Assembly: GCF_022846435.1 (NCBI RefSeq)
Contig: NZ_AP025627.1
Span: forward strand, 2,452,001-2,516,000
DNA length: 64,000 bases
Direction: 5' to 3'
From: Parageobacillus sp. KH3-4
Lineage (GTDB): Bacteria; Bacillota; Bacilli; Bacillales; Anoxybacillaceae
In this document: piece after piece, positions 57,056-64,000 of the stretch
Position numbering within the stretch: position 1 is the first letter of the stretch
Layout: each line of letters opens with the position of its first letter
Program-made: the position numbers and the translations under genes
The notes under the pieces: model-generated
Databases searched by the model: none
The model's input: only the letters and a program-made list of their open reading frames with translations
What the model was told of the DNA's origin: nothing

Positions 57056-58567
57056 ATGAAAAAAACAACAAGCGTATTTTATTTCTCAATAGCGATTGCT
57101 GCTTTATTTATTTTTTGGGGGATGATTCCTGCCAACAAGCTGCCCGATTATAACTTGGGTGCTGTCAGTACAGCGGTGCATTCCTTTTTAATTGATAAAT
57201 TCGGCTGGTTTTATTTATTGGCGGCGACAACATTTCTTGTTTTTTGTTTATTTTTAATCTTTTCGAAGTACGGCAATATTCGTCTTGGTGCGGACGATGA
57301 GAAGCCGGAATATAGCAACATCACATGGTTTGCAATGTTATTTAGTGCCGGTATGGGAATCGGGTTAGTGTTTTGGGGGGTGGCTGAACCAATTTCCCAT
57401 TATTACGAGCCACCTGCCGGAGAAGGAGGAACGCCGGAAGCGGCGCGCACGGCGATGCGGTACGCCTTTTTCCATTGGGGGCTGCATCCGTGGGCAATTT
57501 ATGGCGTAATTGCGCTGGCGCTTGCATATTTCCAATTTCGCAAAAAAGAACCAGGTGTCATTAGCCGCGCATTGCGGCCAATATTTGGCGACAAAACAAA
57601 TGGCGCTGTCGGTGTCGCGATTGATACGCTCTCTGTATACGCAACGACCTTTGGCGTTGCAACTTCGTTAGGGCTTGGAGCAATTCAAATTGGCGGAGGA
57701 TTGTCACATTTATTTCCATCAATAACAAATAACTTTACAACTCAATTGATGATTATTATCATTGTTACATTTTTATTTATGCTTTCCGCGCAAACAGGAT
57801 TGAATAAAGGAATTAAAATATTGAGCGATATGAACATCATTCTTGCCGTTCTGCTGATGTTTTTTTTGCTTTTTGCTGGCCCGACGAACTTTATTATGGA
57901 CGTATTTACAACAACAATTGGTTCTTATTTGCAAAACTTGCCGTCCATGAGTTTTCAGTTGGCGCCGTTTGAACAAAGCGACTGGCCAAAATCGTGGACA
58001 ATTTTTTATTGGGCATGGTGGATCGCGTGGGCGCCGTTTGTTGGAACGTTTATCGCCCGCATTTCCAAAGGGCGCACAATTCGCGAATTTATGATCGGAG
58101 TGTTAGCTGTACCAACAGTATTCAGCGCCTTATGGTTTTCCATTTTCGGCGGTTCAGCGCTATATTTAGAACAATTTCGACATATTGAGATTATGGATGT
58201 TATGAATGAAAAAGGAATGGAAACAGCTCTGTTTTTCATGTTGTACCAGTTTCCGCTCGGTGCGATTTTATCTGGGCTGGCGATTTTACTCATTTGCACA
58301 TTTTTCGTCACATCAGCCGATTCAGCTACGTTCGTTCTCAGTATGCAAACAACAAATGGGATGTTGAACCCACCAAATTCCGTAAAATTTATTTGGGGGA
58401 TCGTTCAAGCGGCAGCCGCTGTCATCTTGCTTTGGACAGGCGGTTTAGAAGCGCTGCAAACCGCATCGATCATCGCGGCGTTTCCGTTTGCGATCATCAT
58501 GATTTTGATCGTCATCTCGTTAATTCGTTCGTTTCAAAAAGAGCCTATTGCCAAAAAACGAATATAA
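57056..58567 (+). CDS. opuD: BCCT-family osmolyte transporter (OpuD-like)
   Basis: A 503-residue betaine/choline/carnitine carrier with twelve membrane helices. The ion- and substrate-site segment FSAGMGIGLVFWGVAEPISHY (about 96-117) and the later FYWAWWIAWAPFVGTFIARISKGRT (about 320-345, tryptophan box) match glycine betaine carriers of the OpuD/BetP group. Short N- and C-terminal tails lack BetP's long sensor tail. AAGGAGGAATTGG precedes the ATG. It brings in compatible solute under osmotic stress; exact substrate is inferred. Confidence 0.9.
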   Translation: MKKTTSVFYFSIAIAALFIFWGMIPANKLPDYNLGAVSTAVHSFLIDKFGWFYLLAATTFLVFCLFLIFSKYGNIRLGADDEKPEYSNITWFAMLFSAGMGIGLVFWGVAEPISHYYEPPAGEGGTPEAARTAMRYAFFHWGLHPWAIYGVIALALAYFQFRKKEPGVISRALRPIFGDKTNGAVGVAIDTLSVYATTFGVATSLGLGAIQIGGGLSHLFPSITNNFTTQLMIIIIVTFLFMLSAQTGLNKGIKILSDMNIILAVLLMFFLLFAGPTNFIMDVFTTTIGSYLQNLPSMSFQLAPFEQSDWPKSWTIFYWAWWIAWAPFVGTFIARISKGRTIREFMIGVLAVPTVFSALWFSIFGGSALYLEQFRHIEIMDVMNEKGMETALFFMLYQFPLGAILSGLAILLICTFFVTSADSATFVLSMQTTNGMLNPPNSVKFIWGIVQAAAAVILLWTGGLEALQTASIIAAFPFAIIMILIVISLIRSFQKEPIAKKRI

Positions 58568-58607
58568 ATAAAAAGCGAATGCCTCGCATTGCCGGCTGAT
58601 ATTATCC

Positions 58608-58864
58608 CCTACAAGTAGACAGCAAAAACAGAGGACATTTGATATGATGTTCTTAATTGTCTACTTGGGAGGGGATTTTTTATGGCGAAAAAAGGACAAA
58701 CGCTTAACACCCATTTTAACATCAGATCCAGTAAACACTATAGCTCCCCTTTCCGGCGAAATAATAATTGCGCTCGACGATCATTGTTTAATTTTTTTTA
58801 TCTCGTTGTTCAGCGGTTTGTTGGTCAACTCCCCTTCCCATCGGCGCCAGTAGATCCACAAACG
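58608..58864 (+). mobile_element. Possible insertion-sequence remnant
   Basis: CAAGTAGACA (58612-58621) and TGTCTACTTG (58658-58667) form a 10-base inverted repeat. GGGAGGGG then precedes an ATG at 58682 that opens MAKKGQTLNTHF, resembling the start of some IS3-type OrfA proteins, after which the text loses sense until a stop at 58864. No OrfB or second end is seen. It may be a scar of a deleted element; the assignment is weak. Confidence 0.3.
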
Positions 58865-58885
58865 TAAAAGGACCAAAGAGTTTCA

Positions 58886-58914
58886 TTGACGCTGTCAATA
58901 AGTTATGGTAAGAT
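58886..58914 (+). promoter_or_regulatory. Promoter of the sfnG unit
   Basis: -35 TTGACG, exactly 17 bases, -10 TAAGAT. It predicts a leader of about 175 bases before the first gene. Confidence 0.8.
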
Positions 58915-58933
58915 GAAATAAATCATATAAAAC

Positions 58934-59068
58934 CGATAAGAAATAACGGAAAATAAATTGCAAATCCAATCAAGAGTAGCGGAAATACTGTCCTATGAAT
59001 TCTAGCTGAACAGTCGGTTCTAGAAGATAAGGTGAAGCGCAACACTTCTTCTTATCGAAGAAGTTTTT
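58934..59068 (+). promoter_or_regulatory. Divergent S-box-like leader with terminator
   Basis: A terminator (ACTTCTTC, TTATC loop, GAAGAAGT, then TTTT at 59044-59068) ends the leader. CGATAAGAA at 58934-58942 can pair exactly with TTCTTATCG at 59049-59057, inside that terminator, giving a competing fold. Between them the order ATCAAGAG, ACTGTCCTATGAA, TAGCTGAAC and AAGGTG echoes SAM-I landmarks (ATCAAGAG, ACTGGCCCTATGAA, CAGCAACC, AAGGTG), but several conserved bases differ. It is either a decayed or a variant S-box. The terminator is secure; the ligand is not. Confidence 0.5.
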
Positions 59069-59097
59069 CATTTTTTATCATGGGGAGGAGAGACAAA

Positions 59098-60192
59098 ATG
59101 AGATATGGATTTTGGCTGCCGATTTTCGGAGGCTGGCTGCGCAACGTTGAAGATGAAAACATGCCGGCGACGTTTGAATATGCGAAAACGGTGGCGCAAA
59201 AAGCGGAACAGTGGGGATATAGCACAACATTAGTCGCAGAGCTGTATTTAAATGATATAAAAGGGCCGGAGAGCGATTCGTTGGAAGCATGGTCAACAGC
59301 GGCGGCACTAGCGGCGGTGACAGAAAAATTGGAAATTATGACGGCAGTCCGCCCTGGTTTCCATAATCCGGCTGTTACGGCAAAAATGGCGGCCAATATT
59401 GACCACATTAGCAACGGCCGCTTTACGCTGAATATCGTATCAGCATGGTGGGAAGAAGAAGCGCGTCAATATGGTGGTATTTTTACCGAGCATGATAAGC
59501 GCTATGATCGCACCGAAGAATTCGTCCAAGTGTTAAAAGGGATGTGGACGAACAATGTGTTTCATTTCCAAGGGAAATTTTATGAAGTCAAAGGAGCCCA
59601 TTTAGCGCCAAAGCCGGTGCAAAAGCCGCATCCGATTTTATACGCCGGCGGCGAGAGCGAACGAGGAAAACAAGCGATTGTCGAGCATTGCGATGCGTAT
59701 GTGATGCACGGCGGAACAGTCGAAGAAATCGCCCGCAAAGTTGCCGACATGAAACAGCGCCGCCGGCAGGCAGGAAAAGAGCCGTTTCGCTCGTTTGGCA
59801 TGGCGGCGTTTGTCATTTGCCGCGACAGCGAGGAGGCAGCGCAGGCGGAACTACAGCGTATTACCGACGTCAAATTATCAAGCGGCTATGCAGGATATCA
59901 TGATTTTGTCAGCAAATCCCAGCTTGAATTGCAATTAAAATTGCAAGACTATTCTGTATCCAACCGTGGACTGCGGCCAAACTTCGTCGGCACGCCGGAG
60001 CAAATTGCCGATCGTATTTTGGCATATGAAAATGCAGGCGTTGATTTATTGTTATTACAATTTTCTCCGCAATTAGAGGAAATGGAGCGGTTTGCCAAAC
60101 AAGTAATGCCGCTTGTCGAGGAGCGCCGGAACAAGCTCGCGGCAAAAGGGGGAAAGCAAGATGAGCAAAATTTACATTATTCACGAAAATAG
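59098..60192 (+). CDS. sfnG: FMNH2-dependent dimethylsulfone/alkanesulfonate-type monooxygenase
   Basis: A 364-residue luciferase-like flavin monooxygenase. The start MRYGFWLPIFGGWLRNVEDE and the segments MTAVRPGFHNPA, NIVSAWWEEEARQYGG and YAGGESERGKQ match the SfnG/SsuD group, with SfnG-like opening residues. SfnG turns dimethylsulfone into methanesulfinate using reduced FMN; SsuD frees sulfite from alkanesulfonates. GGGGAGGAG lies before the ATG at 59098. It overlaps the next gene by 32 bases and is preceded by a riboswitch-like leader. No flavin reductase gene is in view. The exact substrate is uncertain. Confidence 0.85.
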   Translation: MRYGFWLPIFGGWLRNVEDENMPATFEYAKTVAQKAEQWGYSTTLVAELYLNDIKGPESDSLEAWSTAAALAAVTEKLEIMTAVRPGFHNPAVTAKMAANIDHISNGRFTLNIVSAWWEEEARQYGGIFTEHDKRYDRTEEFVQVLKGMWTNNVFHFQGKFYEVKGAHLAPKPVQKPHPILYAGGESERGKQAIVEHCDAYVMHGGTVEEIARKVADMKQRRRQAGKEPFRSFGMAAFVICRDSEEAAQAELQRITDVKLSSGYAGYHDFVSKSQLELQLKLQDYSVSNRGLRPNFVGTPEQIADRILAYENAGVDLLLLQFSPQLEEMERFAKQVMPLVEERRNKLAAKGGKQDEQNLHYSRK

Positions 60193-61108
60193 CGAATGGA
60201 CCGTGCATTTAACGCAGCGGTTGGACGAGCTGGGTCTGCCTTATGAAGAATGGTTTTTAGACAAGGGGACGGTCGATTTATCGGCGCCGCCGCCGGAAGG
60301 GATATTTTACAGCCGAATGAGCGCCTCTTCCCATACGCGGGCCCATCGTTTTGCCCCGGAACTCACGGAAGCGGTGCTCGCCTGGCTCGAGCGCCATGGG
60401 CGCCGGGTGCTCAACGGAAGCCGAGCGCTCCGCTTAGAAGTCAGCAAAGTAAATCAATATATGGCGTTAAATGCGCATGGAATCCGCACGCCGAAAACGA
60501 TCGCTGCCGTCGGCAAGGAACAAATCGTGGAAGCGGCGAAACAGCTTGGCGCGCCGTCGTTTATTACGAAACATAACCGCGCTGGAAAAGGGCTTGGCGT
60601 GCAGTTGTTCCATTCCATTGAAGCGCTTCAGCAATATCTCGAAAGCCCTGCCTTTGAGGATTCGGTCGACGGCATTACGCTGGTGCAAGAATACATTCAA
60701 GCGCCAGAGCCGTTTATCACCCGTTGTGAATTTGTCGGCGGCAAGTTTATGTATGCCGTGCGCGTAGACACATCGGAAGGGTTTGAGCTTTGCCCGGCAG
60801 ATGCTTGCCAAATCGGCGATTTATTCTGTCCGGTCGGCGAAACGGCAACGCGTCCGAAATTTGAAATTATCGACGGTTTTTCCGACCCGATACTCGAGAA
60901 ATACGAGCAATTTTTGCGCGCCAATGATATTCATATCGCCGGCATCGAGTTTATCCGCGACCAAAACGGCACGATTTTTACGTACGATGTCAACACCAAT
61001 ACGAACTACAATTCGGAAGCGGAAGCGCGCGCCGGCAAGTTTGGCATGCTAGAAGTGGCCAAGTTTTTAGGTGAAGAATTAAAGCGTCTTCAAGCCGCTT
61101 TAGCATAA
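60161..61108 (+). CDS. ATP-grasp ligase, RimK-like
   Basis: A 315-residue ATP-grasp protein. A preATP-like N-terminal domain (1-95) leads into SKVNQYMALNAHGIRTPKTI (about 103-122). Then come the ATP lysine in SFITKHNRAGKGLGV, the hinge VQEYIQ, and the metal site in GIEFIRDQNGTIFTYDVNTNTNYN, where the E and the two N coordinate magnesium. Relatives join an amine to an acyl phosphate. ATG at 60161 follows AAGGGGGAAAG and lies inside sfnG, so translation is coupled. The substrate is unknown; the pairing with a sulfur monooxygenase suggests a sulfur-compound pathway. Confidence 0.88.
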   Translation: MSKIYIIHENSEWTVHLTQRLDELGLPYEEWFLDKGTVDLSAPPPEGIFYSRMSASSHTRAHRFAPELTEAVLAWLERHGRRVLNGSRALRLEVSKVNQYMALNAHGIRTPKTIAAVGKEQIVEAAKQLGAPSFITKHNRAGKGLGVQLFHSIEALQQYLESPAFEDSVDGITLVQEYIQAPEPFITRCEFVGGKFMYAVRVDTSEGFELCPADACQIGDLFCPVGETATRPKFEIIDGFSDPILEKYEQFLRANDIHIAGIEFIRDQNGTIFTYDVNTNTNYNSEAEARAGKFGMLEVAKFLGEELKRLQAALA

Positions 61109-61118
61109 AGCATAAATA

Positions 61119-61159
61119 TAGCCCTGGTTTTTGTAGGCATAAAAACCAGGGCTTATTTA
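61119..61159 (+). terminator. Terminator of the sfnG/ATP-grasp operon
   Basis: Perfect arms AGCCCTGGTTTTT and AAAAACCAGGGCT with an 8-base loop, then TATTTATG, just after the stop codon. Confidence 0.9.
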
Positions 61160-61610
61160 TGCATGCGGATGGAAGCAGCATGAGATGCCTGTCATTTCGC
61201 TTGTGCAACAAAGAAAAATGCGCGATTCCAGTACTTTCGATAAAAATAGTTTTGTCCGTTCATGTTTTGGATGGTCAAACATTGCGCTCAGCTGGCGCCT
61301 CTTCTTCAACGATACAGCCGCCCATAAACAGGGCGCACACCATCGTTGTACTTCCCGCTTTTCTGCTTCCGTCCTTTTTGGACGTTGGGTTAATAAGCGA
61401 CAAACACGGCGAATGCTTCCATGTTTCGTTCCGCCTTTTTAATAAGAAAGTCTAGTAAAGCGATCAACTCTTTGATAAACGGAGATGGTATGCGAAAAAT
61501 TCTCCATAGTCGGTGTTTTGGTCCCTTCGCTGTTTTGTGCCCTTATGTACAAAAAACTTGATTGTCAAGTACATTTTATGGCGAAAAAACATTATTTTCT
61601 CTTGTCGTAT
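61160..61610. other. Gene-poor region, probable coding remnant
   Basis: About 450 bases with higher GC than a normal spacer, but no ORF with a ribosome site. On minus, one frame reads QRPKRTEAEKREVQRW and continues past 60 residues without a start; on plus an 85-residue frame lacks a ribosome site. A TTGACA lies near 61560 on minus. I recognise no family. It may be a decayed gene between two sulfur units. Confidence 0.4.
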
Positions 61611-62408
61611 TCATAATGCTTTTCTCCTTTCAAACGATTCGTAGCTATCTTGCCAACGGAGAATTCGGCGCCCTGCCAGTTCCAGGAGATAATCGGTCAA
61701 TTTTCCAAGCAACGCAAACAATAAAATGCTGGCAATGATGATCGCTGGACGCCCTGTCGTTTGACCATCAGTCAGAAGAAATCCCAATCCTTTGCTTGCT
61801 CCCATAATCTCTGCAGCTACGACAAACATCCATCCTAATCCAAGACCGCTTCTTAGTCCGACAATGAAAGAAGGAAGGGCCGCCGGAAGAAAAAAATGAC
61901 GAATCAATCTCCAACCTTGATAACCGTGCACCCATCCCACTTCCAGCAAGCGGCGATCCACTCCTTGAATGCCAGACACCAAATTTAGATAAACCGGGAA
62001 AAAGACACCCAAAGCAATTAATGATATTTTGGAAGCCTCACTGATTCCCATCCATAAAATAAACAACGGCACCCATGCCAAGGACGGAATGTTGCGCAGC
62101 GCCTGGATAAGAGGATCTAACAAATATCGAATCGTACGAAAATATCCGTTCAGTACCCCAAACAATAAAGCTACAGCCGTGCCGAGCAGAAATCCCATGC
62201 TTACCCGGTATAATGTAATTCCAACATGTTCCAGAAGCTCGCCTTCACGAAACAAATCCACGATGGTGGAAACGATTTTCAAAGGGGAAGGCATGATATT
62301 TGTAGCGATCCAACCGTTAACGGAGAAGATATGCCACACGATCACAAGAGATATTGGAATGATGAGCCCCATTCCTGTGATGGCGATATTTTTGTTCCAT
62401 TGGCGCAA
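61611..62408 (-). CDS. ssuC: Aliphatic sulfonate ABC transporter permease
   Basis: A 265-residue permease of the SsuC/TauC group with six membrane helices. The EAA loop VGWVHGYQGWRLIRHFFLPAALP (about 155-177) docks on SsuB, and GLGLGWMFVVAAEIMGASKGLG follows. The start is set at TTG 62408, seven bases after AAGGAGGG; the TTG at 62414 is too close to it. It is the third gene of ssuB-ssuA-ssuC. The usual ssuD does not follow; the nearest candidate monooxygenase is the separate sfnG-like gene. Confidence 0.92.
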   Translation of the reverse strand: MRQWNKNIAITGMGLIIPISLVIVWHIFSVNGWIATNIMPSPLKIVSTIVDLFREGELLEHVGITLYRVSMGFLLGTAVALLFGVLNGYFRTIRYLLDPLIQALRNIPSLAWVPLFILWMGISEASKISLIALGVFFPVYLNLVSGIQGVDRRLLEVGWVHGYQGWRLIRHFFLPAALPSFIVGLRSGLGLGWMFVVAAEIMGASKGLGFLLTDGQTTGRPAIIIASILLFALLGKLTDYLLELAGRRILRWQDSYESFERRKAL

Positions 62409-62423
62409 CCGCAATCCCTCCTT

Positions 62424-63416
62424 TTAGTTCTCGCCGATGTGTTTTATATACTGCGGATCAATTAAATCGTCGATCGTTTTCTTTATATCGACGGATTTGT
62501 CAATGACGCCGCTTTTCAATAGGACTTCGCCTGCCGCTTCAATTGTCTGCTTGTGGACCTCGCCGATGACCGGGTTTGTGAAATCTGTACGGCTGAGCAT
62601 TTTAGCTGTGACTTCTTCGCTCTGTTTGCTTTCCGCGGCCACAATTTTCACGAATTCGTCCGGGTTTTCGATCGCCCATTTTCTAGCCTTTTCATAAGCT
62701 TTCAGCACTTTTTCCACAATCTCGGGATGGTCTCTCGCGAAAGCTTCCCGGACATTCAGGAACCCGTACGTATTCCAATCTGCGTTGCGGAAAAACAGCT
62801 TGGAGTGCTTTTCTATTTCCGTCTGTGCGATATACGGATCAAGCCCTGCCCATGCGTCCACATCTCCTTTTTCAAGTGCAGTTTTGCCGTCGGGGTGTTG
62901 CAGCTGGACGATTTCCACGTCTTTTTCGCTCAATCCTGCAGCATCCAACGCCCGTAGCAAAAAGATGTAAGGGTCCGTTCCACGTGTGACAGCGATTTTT
63001 TTCCCTTTTAAATCTTTTACCTTTTCTATGGAGGAACCAGCGCGTGCAACCAATGCTGTCCATTCTGGTTTGGAATAAACATAAATCGATTTGATCGGGT
63101 TTCCATTCGCCTTTCCGAGCAGAGCAGCAGAGCCTGCTGTCGAACCGAAATCGATGCTCTTGCTGTTCAATAGCTCCAGCGCTTTATTGCTTCCAGCGCT
63201 GAAAACCCATTCGACTTCAATGCCGTCCTTTTGCAGTTCATCCTCCAACCATTTCTTTTCTTTCAATACTAGACTGACTGGATTGTAATAGGCGTAATCA
63301 AGTTTTACCGTTTTCACTTCCGACGCTGTGGAAGCCGAGCGGTTGCAGCTGCTGAGAACCCCTATTGCAGCAATGATCAGAAAAATGAAGGCGATTTTAT
63401 ATATTTTTGAAATCAT
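62424..63416 (-). CDS. ssuA: Aliphatic sulfonate-binding lipoprotein
   Basis: A 330-residue solute-binding protein of the SsuA/TauA/NMT1 type. The signal peptide ends in LSSC, making Cys 24 the lipid anchor. Family segments are KLDYAYYNPVSLVLKEKKW, VAVTRGTDPYIFLLRALDAAGL-like sequence after KGKKI, and NADWNTYGFLNVREAF. It captures alkanesulfonates or taurine for import. It lies 53 bases after ssuB and 15 before ssuC. Confidence 0.92.
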   Translation of the reverse strand: MISKIYKIAFIFLIIAAIGVLSSCNRSASTASEVKTVKLDYAYYNPVSLVLKEKKWLEDELQKDGIEVEWVFSAGSNKALELLNSKSIDFGSTAGSAALLGKANGNPIKSIYVYSKPEWTALVARAGSSIEKVKDLKGKKIAVTRGTDPYIFLLRALDAAGLSEKDVEIVQLQHPDGKTALEKGDVDAWAGLDPYIAQTEIEKHSKLFFRNADWNTYGFLNVREAFARDHPEIVEKVLKAYEKARKWAIENPDEFVKIVAAESKQSEEVTAKMLSRTDFTNPVIGEVHKQTIEAAGEVLLKSGVIDKSVDIKKTIDDLIDPQYIKHIGEN

Positions 63417-63469
63417 CGTGAAGATCCCTCTTTCATCGGTAATGATATGAAACGCTTGAAAATGATTAT

Positions 63470-64000
63470 TTAGGGAGAGACCGCCAATACGGATGCGGGA
63501 GCTCCCCGCTCCATGAGGTGATCGAGAATCAATTTTTCGTAGTATGCGAAGTCACTGTTTCTTTCCCTCGGTCGAGGTAGATGTACCGGTATATCGATTG
63601 CAATCGCGCCGTTTTTGATGAGGACAATGCGATCTGCTAATGCGACTGCCTCGCTGACGTCGTGTGTTACTAGCACTGCTGAAAACTGCTGCTCCTGCCA
63701 AATCCGTTCGATCAGCTCCTGCATTTCGATGCGTGTCAGCGCATCCAATGCGCTGAGCGGCTCATCCAACAGCAGGAGACGCGGGGAGCCTGCCAGCGCT
63801 CTCGCCAGAGCGATGCGCTGACGCTGTCCTCCGGATAACACGCTAGGCCATTCTTTTGCTTTATGTTCCAGTCCCACCAGCCGCAGAGCTTCCTCCGCTC
63901 TAGCTTTGTCTTCATTTCTCGCACCAACTTGCACATTGGCAATAACGTTTTTCCACGGAAGCAATCTGGCATCTTGGAACAAGATCCTGGTATCCGGACG
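63470..64000 (-). CDS. ssuB: Aliphatic sulfonate ABC transporter ATPase, cut by window edge
   Basis: The last 176 residues of an ABC ATPase; the frame runs open past the right edge, so the N-terminus with Walker A is outside. Visible are the Q-loop [13 protein letters not shown], signature [15 protein letters not shown], Walker [13 protein letters not shown] and switch histidine [10 protein letters not shown]-loop sequence with LLPW and the gene order B-A-C fit SsuB/TauB importers. Regulation would lie upstream, outside the window. Confidence 0.92.
   Translation of the reverse strand, partial: RPDTRILFQDARLLPWKNVIANVQVGARNEDKARAEEALRLVGLEHKAKEWPSVLSGGQRQRIALARALAGSPRLLLLDEPLSALDALTRIEMQELIERIWQEQQFSAVLVTHDVSEAVALADRIVLIKNGAIAIDIPVHLPRPRERNSDFAYYEKLILDHLMERGAPASVLAVSP

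Overview
The window comes from a Bacillaceae chromosome, most likely a thermophilic Parageobacillus/Geobacillus relative. This rests on gene content and order, not on any search. Long blocks follow the Bacillus subtilis map: cspD-ypzA-ypeQ-ypeP; citB with sspO, sspP and cotM; yneK-ccdC-yneI-ccdA-ynzD; yneF-sirA-tkt-ynzC-yneB-yneA/lexA; glnA-glnR-ynbB-hflX; and spoVK, hfq-miaA. Spore-specific genes (sspL, sspO, sspP, cotM, spoVK, sirA, Spo0M and Spo0E relatives) show an endospore former. No rRNA, tRNA or CRISPR array was seen.

Layout. 1-2.9 kb is a decayed accessory patch: a nuclease/DUF2075 helicase gene cut by the window edge, a MazG-like pyrophosphohydrolase, an unknown small ORF, and remnants of an Rpn-type gene and an AAA ATPase. 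2.9-8.4 kb holds a frameshifted chemotaxis-type receptor, a YeeE/YedE sulfur transporter, an AbrB-family membrane protein, and a clear SAM-I (S-box) riboswitch ahead of an unknown 110-residue gene and a VOC protein. 8.5-14.1 kb is a five-gene oligopeptide ABC operon. 14.5-17.2 kb is glpF-glpK with a terminator-type leader and a cre site on the promoter. 17.2-28 kb is housekeeping and sporulation genes around aconitase. 28-34 kb has the ccd genes, a heterodimeric BmrCD-like exporter and yneF-sirA. 34-43 kb carries tkt, the SOS locus, glutamine synthetase with its repressor, and hflX. 43-51 kb is a fatty-acid degradation operon with a dead acyl-CoA ligase beside it, lying between spoVK and hflX. 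51-58.6 kb has spoVK, hfq-miaA, a second chemoreceptor, an MFS exporter and a BCCT osmolyte carrier. 58.6-64 kb is a sulfur-scavenging region: a riboswitch-like leader, an SfnG-like monooxygenase overlapping an ATP-grasp ligase gene, and ssuBAC.

Sulfur acquisition recurs: the S-box gene pair, the YeeE/YedE transporter, sfnG with its ATP-grasp partner, and the sulfonate ABC transporter. The most novel-looking pieces are the two riboswitch-controlled units (S-box with unknown gene and VOC protein; S-box-like leader with sfnG and ATP-grasp) and the DUF2075/MazG pair.

Three genes have single small frameshifts in otherwise intact reading: the receptor near 3,478, hflX at an A9 run, and 3-hydroxybutyryl-CoA dehydrogenase, whose shift fuses it to the next gene. 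These may be real mutations, slippage sites or assembly errors; sequence alone cannot tell.
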